Positions 46,450-54,811 are shown, counted from the stretch's first letter. The stretch is 64,000 bases of DNA from Evansella halocellulosilytica (GCF_002335745.1 NZ_NIST01000001.1:2805636-2869635), one strand, 5' to 3'. The notes: a model not told the origin generated them from the letters alone. Numbers and translations are program-made.

Positions 46450-46562
46450 CAATAAGTAAAAAAGTATAAAATATCAATCTCTCGATTGCTGTCTAGTACC
46501 AAAGTTCAGTAACAAAGCTGAAAACAGTAAAAAGATTTAGCATAGATGATAAACAAAAAGGA

Positions 46563-46584
46563 CCGCACGACCGAAATCGTGCGG
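46563..46584 (+). other. GC-rich hairpin in the insert within R1 copy D
   Basis: Perfect stem CCGCACGA / TCGTGCGG with a 6-base loop, followed by TTTCC. It may be a weak terminator or part of a small RNA. Confidence 0.6.
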
Positions 46585-46604
46585 TTTCCACAGGGAGAGG
46601 AAAT

Positions 46605-46655
46605 ATGAGAAAGTGGGGGGGTATCGTATATATACCTGCTTGTTTTCGTTTTTAA
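46605..46655 (+). CDS. Possible 16-residue peptide ORF
   Basis: ATG at 46605 behind GGGAGAGGAAAT encodes MRKWGGIVYIPACFRF and a TAA. It lies between a hairpin and a terminator-like stem. The ribosome site and bracketing structures are suggestive only; it could be chance. Confidence 0.25.
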   Translation: MRKWGGIVYIPACFRF

Positions 46656-46659
46656 ACAT

Positions 46660-46685
46660 AAAAAACGAAAAAATGTCGTTTTTTT
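46660..46685 (+). terminator. Terminator-like stem in the insert within R1 copy D
   Basis: AAAAAACGA / TCGTTTTTT, 9-bp stem ending in a T run, five bases after the 16-codon ORF. Confidence 0.6.
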
Positions 46686-46878
46686 ATCGAGACATATTTC
46701 AGTACTCCTGCACAGTTTTAGACGAAGGTATGATCTAACGGATTGCCTGGACGGATACACTCCAGAGCAATTCTAATAGCGGAAGGGACATGCGCCATCG
46801 GCTCAAGGTTGCTTCGCAGTTACACTCGCTTGTAGCAAGTAATGATTGTCGCTTAATGGTCGCTGCCTTGCACTTTAC

Positions 46879-47838
46879 TTATTTCTGCCTCATTTTACGG
46901 TGGTCAATCTCCCCCGCAAGAGCGTAAAGAATAATAAAAGAAGCAAAGTGTGAACTGAAATCATTGTGGTCTTGTTGAGGATATACCTCTACAAAGTCGA
47001 TACCAACAACCCCGTTACGACAGACTTCATGAACAATTGTTAACAGTTCATGTGACGTTAGTCCGTTGCCGTCAACTGGACCGCCAGGATTATAAGCGTG
47101 ATCAAGTACATCACTGCAAATGCTCAAATAGACAGCATCTGTTCCTTCTGAAGCAATATTATACGCTTTTTTAGTAAGTTCTCGTAAGTCATTTGATTGA
47201 CGAATGTCTTCTATAGTCAATGTGGTCGCACCAACTTCTTTGGCAAGCCGACCATTTTCCGGTTTATTTCGAGGACCGTGAATTCCCATGTGAACTAAAC
47301 TTTCATTTCTCACACCTTCTGTTTCATAAAGTCGGGCGAACGGTGATCCACGGCCATATGGATCATTTACGGAAGTTATATTGTTGTCATAATGGGCATC
47401 AAGGTGAATAATGCCAACTTTCTTCCCACTATGGTCAATGTAAGCTTCAATAATTGGAAAGGTAATTCCGTGATCGCCGCCTAAAGCAATATGGAATTTC
47501 CCCGTATCCCAAATATCTTTGGAAAAAGAACGAATTCTTTCCTTCGTTGATTCGGGGTCTGCGGGAATGACATCGACATCACCTTTATCACCCAATGTTA
47601 AATGTTCAAATACGTCTAAATGGTTAAGTTCTGGTAAATAACCACTGTATCTCTCCGAGCTTATCCGCATGACTTTTGGACCTAACTCACATCCGGTGTA
47701 GGCTCCCCATGTAACGGCTCCTTCCCAAGGTACTCCGTACAAAATGACGTCAGAATTCTTAATATCTTCCGGATGGTTGACTAAATTTCTAGCGCTTAAA
47801 AAACATGGTGTATTTCCATAGATCATTGAATCTGACAC
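46879..47838 (-). CDS. Arginase/agmatinase-family enzyme (ureohydrolase), atypical metal site
   Basis: 319 residues from a GTG at 47838 with AAGGAGG before it. Metal-binding motifs LGGDHGITFP and HLDAHYDNN are intact. The third motif, usually S-x-D-x-D, reads LSICSDVLDHAYNPGGP, so Cys stands where one manganese-ligand Asp is expected. The GGPVDGNGLTSHELL stretch and GIDFVEVYPQQD match a subgroup I cannot tie to a known substrate. It has no arginine or polyamine gene beside it; R1 copy D abuts its 3' end. Confidence 0.88.
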   Translation of the reverse strand: MSDSMIYGNTPCFLSARNLVNHPEDIKNSDVILYGVPWEGAVTWGAYTGCELGPKVMRISSERYSGYLPELNHLDVFEHLTLGDKGDVDVIPADPESTKERIRSFSKDIWDTGKFHIALGGDHGITFPIIEAYIDHSGKKVGIIHLDAHYDNNITSVNDPYGRGSPFARLYETEGVRNESLVHMGIHGPRNKPENGRLAKEVGATTLTIEDIRQSNDLRELTKKAYNIASEGTDAVYLSICSDVLDHAYNPGGPVDGNGLTSHELLTIVHEVCRNGVVGIDFVEVYPQQDHNDFSSHFASFIILYALAGEIDHRKMRQK

Positions 47839-48002
47839 ATTTTTTCCTCCTTCTATAAAAAGACAGACATTATGTCATTTCCCTTATTTTATATCTATAA
47901 AATGCAAGTTAAACATTTTTGGCAAAATAAATAGAAATTCTTTCATTTAATCGTAATAAATAATTCGAATATCAATGTTTTTTACAAAAAAATGCTCATT
48001 GA

Positions 48003-48057
48003 CGTTCACTCATTGGATAAAATCTTTGTCGATTTTATCATTGTTCAACAGTGAACG
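48003..48057. other. Nested inverted repeat upstream of the histidine kinase
   Basis: Outer arms CGTTCACT / AGTGAACG enclose inner arms GATAAAATC / GATTTTATC, both perfect. It lies in the 383-bp gap between the divergent ureohydrolase and kinase genes, which otherwise shows no gene. Confidence 0.65.
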
Positions 48058-48221
48058 GTGTCGTAACTTGTACAAATGTGCAAATATATAGACTTTTTTA
48101 AGGACATCAGAAGGTAAATGTCGTAAATTAACTTAGCAATCCGAAACGAATATGTCTTATACTTATCTTGGACAATAGGGACAAACAATAAAGTGACAAA
48201 TAAATGAAGGAGAAAGGTAAA

Positions 48222-49349
48222 ATGATGACAACCGTAAAAAGAGGTTTAGCTGATCAGTTGTTTGAGAATAAAAAGTGGATCATACAAGAAATGATAGATC
48301 ATTTTCCATTTGAAACTTCTACCACGAAAAATCATACGTCGTCCTTAGTGCTTGAGCTCTCCAGCCTTTTTGATTGTTTTATCATGTCTTTATACGAAAA
48401 TACTTCTCCAGATCTTGAAGAACACGGAATGTTAGTAGAAAATTACAGGATAAGAGAAGGGATCCATCTAGATCGTTTTCTAGCATACTTTGATGAAGTA
48501 AGAACAATCATTGAACGGTGGATCGACAAATTACCGATGACAGATGGTGATCGTGCACACGGAAAGTACAAGCTAAATGAATTTTTTCTACTGTTACAAA
48601 AAGCTATTCACTTGTATTCAACGAAACTGAAAGGTGAAGAACTGAAAAAGAAAAATGATGAGCTTGAGAAATTACAGCGGGAACGGTTGAAAACATTGTC
48701 AAAGTTGTCGTCTAGTTTTGCCCATGAGATTCGAAATCCATTAACATCAATAAAAGGGTTTATCCAATTGCTGGAAAGCCGTTTTGACAAACCGTCAGAT
48801 GAAGGAAAGTTTATAAATTATATAAATAAAGAGATTGAAGAGTTGGAAGGACAAGTGAACCAAATTATGCTGCTTTCCAATCATAAAACTCATCAAGATG
48901 TCCATATTAAAGAAGTTATGTTAAACAATGTTGTCATTAAAGCTATTCAAGGGTTTCAGCCCTTTTTTAAAGAACATAATATTAAACTTTCTTTAAAATT
49001 AACTTCCTTATTTCAAGTGAACGGGATTGAAGATCAATTAAAATTAGCGGTTTATAAATTGTGCCAAAATGCGATTGATGCGTTATTGTTAAAAGAAACG
49101 GATCGTCAGCTGCAGGTTTCATTAAGTGAAGAATCTGGATTAGCATCCCTAACATTTACGAATAATGGACCACCGATTCCAAGGCTCATTAAAAACAAAA
49201 TTTTCGATCCTTTCGTAAGTACAAAAGAGTTAGGAAAAGGAATCGGACTTTCAATAACAAAGCAAGTCATTGAAAAACATGGTGGTCATGTAAAGTTCCA
49301 TTCAGATAAAGATAGTACAACCTTTAAAATATATTTACCGATATTATAA
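48222..49349 (+). CDS. Soluble sensor histidine kinase beside spo0B
   Basis: 375 residues and no membrane helix. The N-terminal 130 residues form an unassigned sensor region, then a short coiled coil (about 134-157), the phosphorylation box SFAHEIRNPLTS with His168, N-box KLCQNAIDAL and G-box GKGIGLSITKQVIEKHGGH. No response regulator is adjacent, as with sporulation kinases that act through Spo0F. With spo0B 90 bp downstream, a role in the phosphorelay is plausible. The ATG at 48222 follows GGAGAAAGG; an ATG at 48225 is equally possible. Confidence 0.88.
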   Translation: MMTTVKRGLADQLFENKKWIIQEMIDHFPFETSTTKNHTSSLVLELSSLFDCFIMSLYENTSPDLEEHGMLVENYRIREGIHLDRFLAYFDEVRTIIERWIDKLPMTDGDRAHGKYKLNEFFLLLQKAIHLYSTKLKGEELKKKNDELEKLQRERLKTLSKLSSSFAHEIRNPLTSIKGFIQLLESRFDKPSDEGKFINYINKEIEELEGQVNQIMLLSNHKTHQDVHIKEVMLNNVVIKAIQGFQPFFKEHNIKLSLKLTSLFQVNGIEDQLKLAVYKLCQNAIDALLLKETDRQLQVSLSEESGLASLTFTNNGPPIPRLIKNKIFDPFVSTKELGKGIGLSITKQVIEKHGGHVKFHSDKDSTTFKIYLPIL

Positions 49350-49440
49350 AATTATATTAATGCTAAAAATAAACGTAATATGGTATGATTAAAGTTATGA
49401 AAAAATGGATAGTTTGTATTGAATCCATAGGAGTGTTTTT

Positions 49441-49974
49441 ATGTCAAAAGATATGGATGTCGTAGATATTTTGCGACACTATCGTCATGATTGGCTGAAT
49501 CAATTACAGCTAATTAAGGGGAACTTAGCTTTAAGAAGGTTAGATAAAGTCGAGAGTATTATTGATGACTTAGTGCAACAATCTAAGAATGAAAGCCAAC
49601 TAACCAATATGAACATTCCAAATGTAGCTGCCCGTCTTCTGACATGTAATTGGGAAAGCCATCCGTACAATGTCAGCTTTGAAACATTGACTGGGGAGAA
49701 AGATTGGTCCATCTTAGATGAAGATTTGCTGCTAATCATAAATCAGTTGTTCAACATTTTCGATGAACAAGTATACCGCGGGGAAGACAATCATCTATTG
49801 TTCATTTTTAATGATATAAATGGAAAAATGGTCGAATTAGACTTTCAAGGTGAACTTAGGAAAAATCATCGGTTAAATGATGAATTAACTTGCATTAAGG
49901 AGCAAAATGATACGAAGGTGGAAAAAATTGAATGGAACGAGCGGGAATGTTATATCAAAATCTGTTTTGAATAA
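49441..49974 (+). CDS. spo0B: Sporulation initiation phosphotransferase Spo0B
   Basis: 177 residues, shorter at the N-terminus than the 192 of B. subtilis. The phosphotransfer histidine is His16 in YRHDWLNQLQLIKGNL; the rest is a degenerate kinase-like ATPase fold. It moves phosphate from Spo0F to Spo0A. It is followed by obg after 33 bp, as in all Bacillus. AGGAGTG precedes the ATG. Confidence 0.94.
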   Translation: MSKDMDVVDILRHYRHDWLNQLQLIKGNLALRRLDKVESIIDDLVQQSKNESQLTNMNIPNVAARLLTCNWESHPYNVSFETLTGEKDWSILDEDLLLIINQLFNIFDEQVYRGEDNHLLFIFNDINGKMVELDFQGELRKNHRLNDELTCIKEQNDTKVEKIEWNERECYIKICFE

Positions 49975-50007
49975 GTTTCTGTTTAACCGTATTTGAGGTG
50001 AAAGATC

Positions 50008-51291
50008 ATGTTTGTGGACAAGGTCCAAGTATTTGTAAAAAGTGGAGACGGCGGAAATGGAATGGTAGCATACCGTCGTGAAAAATATGTTCCAGATGGT
50101 GGCCCTGCAGGTGGAGACGGGGGTAAAGGAGCAGACGTTGTTTTTCTTGTTGATGAAGGTTTAAGAACATTAATGGATTTCAGATATCAACGTCATTTTA
50201 AGGCAGAACGTGGTGAAAACGGCCGCCCGAAAAATCAGCACGGGAAAAGCCGCGAACCATTAATAGTAAGAGTACCTCCCGGAACAACAGTCATCGATGA
50301 GGCTACTGGAAAAATTGTTGCTGATTTAACAGAAGAAGGACAAAAAGCAGTTATTGCTAAGGGTGGTCGTGGAGGCCGTGGAAACAGTCGTTTTGCAACC
50401 CCAGCCAACCCAGCCCCTGAGATTGCCGAAAACGGGGAACCAGGTGAAGAGCGAAATGTCATTTTAGAACTGAAAGTTTTAGCTGATGTTGGACTAGTAG
50501 GATTTCCGAGTGTCGGAAAGTCAACTTTACTTTCAGTTGTATCTGCTGCAAAACCAAAAATTGCAGATTATCACTTCACAACACTGTCTCCTAATTTAGG
50601 AGTTGTTGAAACTGATGACCACCGTAGCTTTGTAATGGCGGACCTTCCAGGGCTGATAGAAGGTGCACACTCTGGCGTCGGTCTAGGTCATCAATTTTTA
50701 CGTCACATTGAACGAACACGTGTCATCGTCCATATCATAGATATGAGCGGTTTAGAAGGAAGAGATCCTTTTGATGATTACGTTACGATAAATGATGAAC
50801 TAAAACAATATAATATGCGCTTAACAGAACGGCCACAGATCGTCGTTGCAAATAAAATGGATTTACCTTCTTCAGAGGAGAATTTACAAGTATTCCGTGA
50901 GCAAGTCGGAGACGATGTAGAAATTGTTCCAATTTCTGCTGTAACAAAACAAGGTTTAAACGACTTACTTCGTTCAATTGCTGATAAAGTTGAAACAACA
51001 CCGGAGTTTCCGCTCTATGAAGAAGAACAAATTGAACAACGTGTCGTATATAAATTTGAAAAAAGAGAAAATCCATTCACCATTTCAAGGGAACCAGATG
51101 GTACGTTTGTCATTGAAGGTGAAGAAATTGAGCGTATATTTAAAATGACTGATTTTAACAGAGATGATTCAGTCCAGCGTTTTGCACGAAAAATGCGTCA
51201 TATGGGAATAGACCAAGCTTTACGTGACCGTGGGGCTGAAGATGGCGACACAGTTAGAATTTTGAAGTATGAATTTGAATTTGTTGAATAA
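50008..51291 (+). CDS. obg: GTPase Obg (CgtA)
   Basis: 427 residues. The glycine-rich Obg fold ([17 protein letters not shown]) is followed by the G domain with GFPSVGKST (G1), [12 protein letters not shown] (G3), NKMD (G4) and ISAVTKQG (G5), then the C-terminal OCT domain. It acts in 50S assembly and is linked to sporulation and stress signalling. It is co-transcribed with spo0B. Confidence 0.97.
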   Translation: MFVDKVQVFVKSGDGGNGMVAYRREKYVPDGGPAGGDGGKGADVVFLVDEGLRTLMDFRYQRHFKAERGENGRPKNQHGKSREPLIVRVPPGTTVIDEATGKIVADLTEEGQKAVIAKGGRGGRGNSRFATPANPAPEIAENGEPGEERNVILELKVLADVGLVGFPSVGKSTLLSVVSAAKPKIADYHFTTLSPNLGVVETDDHRSFVMADLPGLIEGAHSGVGLGHQFLRHIERTRVIVHIIDMSGLEGRDPFDDYVTINDELKQYNMRLTERPQIVVANKMDLPSSEENLQVFREQVGDDVEIVPISAVTKQGLNDLLRSIADKVETTPEFPLYEEEQIEQRVVYKFEKRENPFTISREPDGTFVIEGEEIERIFKMTDFNRDDSVQRFARKMRHMGIDQALRDRGAEDGDTVRILKYEFEFVE

Positions 51292-51296
51292 GAGCT

Positions 51297-51331
51297 AAGG
51301 GTAGCTGCAATTTAGGCGGCTCCCCTTTTTT
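51297..51331 (+). terminator. Terminator after obg
   Basis: Imperfect stem GGG-AGCTGC / GCGGCT-CCC and a T run. Confidence 0.75.
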
Positions 51332-51382
51332 ATCGCTTAGGAAACTATAGATTAGATCTTGTAGATAAGTTCTCAAAATAGT

Positions 51383-51612
51383 TGTTACGTCTAGCTCAGC
51401 GACGAGCGTTTACATCACGAGCTTCCACACGGATGTGGTGACTTCGGCGTTTCCGCAGGACGCGGGGGTATTAGCCGAAGATCTGATCTTACGAGTTGCC
51501 TCGACGGACAGGACGTCCTAATGCCGGGCATGCCACAGTTACGTGGCGTATTGCCCGGTTGACGGATATAATCGCAGAGCGATGCTAGAAGAGGAAGAGG
51601 CAGCGCTTTTCT
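51383..51612. repeat. Interspersed repeat family R1, copy B
   Basis: Closest relative of copy A, colinear over its whole length. The central hairpin (51523-51559) is kept: GCCGGGCA pairs with TGCCCGGT through a terminal G-T. It separates obg and pheB, which are adjacent in B. subtilis. Confidence 0.85.
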
Positions 51613-51655
51613 TATCAGCTGTTTTTAAAAATTGCATTTATAATCGGATATATTG

Positions 51656-51685
51656 TTGTAAATTAACTAAGCAATCTTTTATAAT
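51656..51685 (+). promoter_or_regulatory. Candidate sigma-A promoter of pheB
   Basis: -35 TTGTAA, 18-bp spacer, -10 TATAAT, about 35 bp before pheB and just after R1 copy B. Confidence 0.55.
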
Positions 51686-51719
51686 TAGGAAATAGCAGTT
51701 TCTGTAGGTGGTGACAATA

Positions 51720-52169
51720 TTGAAAAAACGGACAGATCAATTTTACCTTGTTCGTGAAGATATGCTTTCTGAAGCAATGTTAAAAACGATAAAAGCAAAG
51801 ATGCTTTTGGAAAATGGGAAGTTTAATAAGATCAATGAGGTAGTTAAAGAAGTTGACTTAAGCCGAAGCGCATTTTATAAATACAAAGACGGAATATTTC
51901 CATTTCATACAATGGTAAAAGAAAAAATCATTACGTTAAGTATTCATCTAGAAGACCGTTCAGGAGCACTGTCAAAATTACTTTCTTTAATTGCACAAAC
52001 AGGGGCAAATGTATTAACGATTAATCAGACGATCCCGCTTCAAGGCCGTGCTACAATTACATTATCCATTGAAACAGCAGCGATGACAGCAGACGTTACG
52101 GTGCTGTTAGGTAAAATAGAAGAACTAGATGCAGTAGTAAAAGTAGAACTTATCGGTTCTGGTGCATAA
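51720..52169 (+). CDS. pheB: ACT-domain protein PheB
   Basis: 149 residues. An N-terminal helix-turn-helix-like part (NKINEVVKEVDLSRSAFYKY) is followed by an ACT domain (SIHLEDRSGALSKLLSLIAQ). The TTG at 51720 has AGGTGGTGA five bases upstream. PheB lies before prephenate dehydratase in Bacillus and is thought to regulate aromatic amino acid synthesis, though its action is not settled. Confidence 0.92.
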   Translation: MKKRTDQFYLVREDMLSEAMLKTIKAKMLLENGKFNKINEVVKEVDLSRSAFYKYKDGIFPFHTMVKEKIITLSIHLEDRSGALSKLLSLIAQTGANVLTINQTIPLQGRATITLSIETAAMTADVTVLLGKIEELDAVVKVELIGSGA

Positions 52170-52230
52170 ATTAATAAATGTTCTTATTGATATTACGTTT
52201 CATTCAACAGGGATAAAAGGAGCGAGAAAC

Positions 52231-53112
52231 ATGAATAGTATTGGATATCTTGGACCAAAAGGGTCATTTACTGAGGCAGCTGCAAAAGCATTATTACCAA
52301 ATCATGAAAGAATTCCATTTCACTCTATTCCAGATAGCATGGATGCTGTGGATGAAGGAGAGATTTCAGCCGCAGTTGTCCCGTTAGAAAACGCCATCGA
52401 AGGTTCAGTGAATGTCACACTAGACTATTTAATCCACCATCGTCGTCTTAATATGAGTGCTGAATATACATCACCCATTTCTCAATCTTTAATAATAAAT
52501 CACTCTAATGACATAATGAAAGAAATTGAATACATTTATTCACATCCTCAAGCTGTAGCACAATGCCATCATTTTATACGAAAAAACTATCCTTATGCTG
52601 AAATAAAGTATATGAATTCAACAGCAGCAGCAGCTAAATATGTTAGTGAACATCCAGAGGAATGTGCTGCAGCTATTGCGAATGAGCTTGCAGCGAAGGA
52701 ATATCGTTTATCAATAGTTAATAGTAAGATAAATGATTACGAAAATAACTCAACACGGTTTATTTTGTTACAGAAAGATGACAATGATCAAAAATTAATT
52801 CGTTCTTCAGAGAAGCAAAAGTATAAAACTACACTAATGGTTACATTACCGTCCGATTATTCGGGAGCTCTGCATCAAGTTTTGTCTGCCTTTGCTTGGA
52901 GGAAAATAAACTTAAGTAAAATTGAATCACGGCCAATGAAAACGTCATTAGGTGATTATTTTTTTATTATAGATGTTGAAATGGCATTAGACGAAGTTCT
53001 GCTCCCTGGTGCGTGTGACGAATTAAAAGCTTTAGGATGCGGGGTAAGTATTTTAGGAAGTTACCCTTGCTATGAGTATATAAACTTACCTATGACAGAG
53101 AAAATAAAATAA
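52231..53112 (+). CDS. pheA: Prephenate dehydratase
   Basis: 293 residues. It converts prephenate to phenylpyruvate for phenylalanine. The dehydratase domain starts IGYLGPKGSFTEAAAKAL, contains AVVPLENAIEGSVNVTLD, and has the catalytic NNSTRFIL motif near residue 170. The C-terminal ACT domain with HQVLSAFAWRKINLSKIESR binds phenylalanine for feedback inhibition. The ATG at 52231 follows AAAAGGAG. Confidence 0.96.
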   Translation: MNSIGYLGPKGSFTEAAAKALLPNHERIPFHSIPDSMDAVDEGEISAAVVPLENAIEGSVNVTLDYLIHHRRLNMSAEYTSPISQSLIINHSNDIMKEIEYIYSHPQAVAQCHHFIRKNYPYAEIKYMNSTAAAAKYVSEHPEECAAAIANELAAKEYRLSIVNSKINDYENNSTRFILLQKDDNDQKLIRSSEKQKYKTTLMVTLPSDYSGALHQVLSAFAWRKINLSKIESRPMKTSLGDYFFIIDVEMALDEVLLPGACDELKALGCGVSILGSYPCYEYINLPMTEKIK

Positions 53113-53124
53113 AATGTGTCATCA

Positions 53125-53153
53125 AAAAAGCTCTCATATCGTGAGGGCTTTTT
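53125..53153 (+). terminator. Terminator after pheA
   Basis: Stem AAAAAGCTCTCA / TGAGGGCTTTTT with one mismatch. Confidence 0.88.
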
Positions 53154-53484
53154 ATAAAGCCTGAATCCGTGATAATCGTGTTGATATGCCATCCATCTGC
53201 TCGCTTTCACCTCTAGGTACAAGTGCGACATCTGTTCATGCATCACTTCTTTTGCATTCACAGTGTCTTCTTTGCCGCGGGCGAACCGCGAGCCTCCTGA
53301 AACTCCACTTCGTTTCGTTCTGCGGGGACTCGCCAGGCTCGCTTTTCCCGTAGGAAAGAGGATTGCTTCTTCGAAAATACATCGATTTGTCTCGACGGAT
53401 ATACGACAGAGCCATACTAGTAGAGGAAGAGACAGTCTCGTAGATTCCTGTCATATCAACCAATGTAGCTAAAATTCGGTGCAT
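53150..53484 (-). pseudogene. Small conserved-looking gene split by an R1-type element
   Basis: On the minus strand, an ATG at 53484 behind GAGGGTG encodes MHRILATLVDMTGIYETV. Reading then enters repeat copy E. On the other side a frame resumes with TVNAKEVMHEQMSHLYLEV and KASRWMAYQHDYHGFRLYKK. Removing 53265-53436 restores one frame (...GIYETV-NAKEVMH...), and a 5-bp ACAGT direct repeat brackets the insert. The frames on the two sides differ in the present sequence, so the product is broken. No stop is visible before the pheA terminator, so the true 3' end is unclear. The family is unknown to me. Confidence 0.6.
53265..53436. repeat. Interspersed repeat copy E (R1-related), inserted in a gene
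   Basis: 172 bp flanked by ACAGT at 53260-53264 and 53432-53436. The right half carries R1 blocks (TTTGTCTCGACGGATATAC, ACTAGTAGAGGAAGAG). The left half has a hairpin GCGAGCCT / AGGCTCGC (53288-53342) of a kind common in Bacillus intergenic repeats. Confidence 0.65.
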
Positions 53485-53697
53485 AATCGTCACACCCTCT
53501 ATAAGTCCTAATCACTCCTTCTTTCTTAGTATTTAATTTGTTCGTGACATTTTAAAATCGTTTCTTTTTTGTGCTAATGATATGTTTGATTGCATAGGTT
53601 GTGTTGAGTAAGATGTTTTTTCATTTAAAGAAAATAAGTGACGATTCGCCCAAGTGTGCATAGAATGTAATGACATTGTATGGGAGGGATCAATAAA

Positions 53698-54756
53698 GTG
53701 AGAATTCATATTGTCCAAAAAGGCGATACACTTTGGAAACTCGCACAAAAGTACGGGGTGAACTTTGAAGAATTAAAAGCTGTTAATAATCAATTAAGTA
53801 ACCCGGACCTTATTATGCCAGGTATGAAAATTAAAATTCCAACTGGCAGTGTGCAAGCAAAACAAATATCGCCAGCAAAAGAAGTACCTGTTAAAGAGCA
53901 GCCGATTGTTAAGGAAGCACCATTGAAACCGACACCGCCACCATCTATTAAAGAGGAGAAAGAGGTTCCGATACCAAAGCCAGTAGCACCACATGTAGTA
54001 GAACCTGCACCTCCACCATCGAAGACGTATCAAATGCAAAAAACGAACATGAATTTTAATTTTTACAAAAAAGAGCAGCCGACATATAAAATGCCTGCGC
54101 CGCCAAAGATGCCGAAGCCAAAAGAAGTACCGAAAGTAAAAGAAAAGCCAAAGCCTAAAAAACCAGCTCCAGTAAAAGAAAAACCGGTCAAAAAACCGGT
54201 AGAAAAGCCGGTAACAAAGCCTGTCAAAAAACCGGTAGAAAAGCCAGTCACAAAGCCAGTCACAAAGCCAGTCACAAAGCCAGTCACAAAGCCTGTAACA
54301 AAACCGATGGTTCATCCAATGGCATACGATAGTTATCCGATAACACCAGTAATGCCTGGTTGTATACCATGTCCACCATTATGTGCACAGCCTTTTCATC
54401 CTTATGGATATATGCCGATGCATCCTGGAATGATGGGACCATATGGCGGTTATCCAGGTCAAATGGCAATGTATCATCAGCCGATGCATCAAATGGGCCA
54501 TATGCCTGGAATGCCAGAAGAATACAACCAAGAAATGGGTATGGAGCAATACCCGCATAATGATGAAATGCAAGCTTACGGTGATGTAACTGCCCAACAG
54601 TTTCAATCGATGTACGGTAATCAATTCTCAGGAATGGATCCAACTTATCCACCCGAAGCCACTCATGGCATGATGCCACAATATGGTTATGGACCTTATA
54701 ACCAACAAGAGTATGGCTGGAGAGACGAAGAAGAGGAAGAAGAAAATAATGATTAA
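53698..54756 (+). CDS. safA: Spore coat morphogenetic protein SafA
   Basis: 352 residues from the GTG at 53698 ([20 protein letters not shown]), nine bases after GGAGGG. Residues 2-46 form a LysM domain that binds cortex peptidoglycan. A Lys/Pro/Val-rich region follows, with [10 protein letters not shown] repeats near 160-205, then a Met/Pro/Tyr/His-rich tail and an acidic end. SafA organises the inner spore coat in B. subtilis. It lies upstream of coxA and yebC, the B. subtilis order. Confidence 0.93.
   Translation: MRIHIVQKGDTLWKLAQKYGVNFEELKAVNNQLSNPDLIMPGMKIKIPTGSVQAKQISPAKEVPVKEQPIVKEAPLKPTPPPSIKEEKEVPIPKPVAPHVVEPAPPPSKTYQMQKTNMNFNFYKKEQPTYKMPAPPKMPKPKEVPKVKEKPKPKKPAPVKEKPVKKPVEKPVTKPVKKPVEKPVTKPVTKPVTKPVTKPVTKPMVHPMAYDSYPITPVMPGCIPCPPLCAQPFHPYGYMPMHPGMMGPYGGYPGQMAMYHQPMHQMGHMPGMPEEYNQEMGMEQYPHNDEMQAYGDVTAQQFQSMYGNQFSGMDPTYPPEATHGMMPQYGYGPYNQQEYGWRDEEEEEENND
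54241..54300 (+). repeat. 12-bp tandem repeats inside safA
   Basis: Four identical copies of AAGCCAGTCACA (54241-54288) and a fifth variant AAGCCTGTAACA, encoding (K-P-V-T)5. Diverged units extend upstream to about 54181. Confidence 0.95.
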
Positions 54757-54811
54757 CTTGAGGTGATCACCTCGGTTTAAAGGATGCGTTTTATCTTAAT
54801 AAATTGTTATG

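Larger units (their letters stand above)
46482..46874. repeat. Interspersed repeat family R1, copy D, interrupted
   Basis: Starts with TCTCTCGATTGCTGTCTAGT, matching the left end of copy A almost exactly. About 220 bp of unrelated sequence follows (46499-46717), and R1 similarity resumes at GACGAAGGTATGATCTAACG and GATTGCC-TGGACGGATAC, running to CCTTGCACTTTAC. Most of the 5' third of the repeat is missing. Confidence 0.65.

Noticed and set aside
46605-46640. Run of seven G followed by GTATCGTATATATACC as a CsoR-type copper operator
   Set aside because: It lacks the symmetric TACCC-GGGTA arrangement, and no copper gene is near.
48118-51680. Shared TAAATTAACT(T/A)AGCAATC near 48124 and 51659
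   Set aside because: Only about 18 bp with one mismatch, in AT-rich DNA, and the position relative to promoter elements differs; probably chance.
53236-53493. 85-codon minus-strand ORF ending in RPRQRRHCECKRSDA
   Set aside because: Only the first 18 residues look real; the rest is translation of the inserted repeat. Treated as the 5' part of the broken gene.
54063-54287. Minus-strand ORF with repeated TGFVTGF
   Set aside because: Shadow of the 12-bp tandem repeats in safA; no start signals.
53794-54315. 173-codon minus-strand ORF across safA
   Set aside because: It is the shadow of the Lys/Pro/Val repeats of safA; its Cys/Trp/Phe-rich sequence is an artefact of the repeat.
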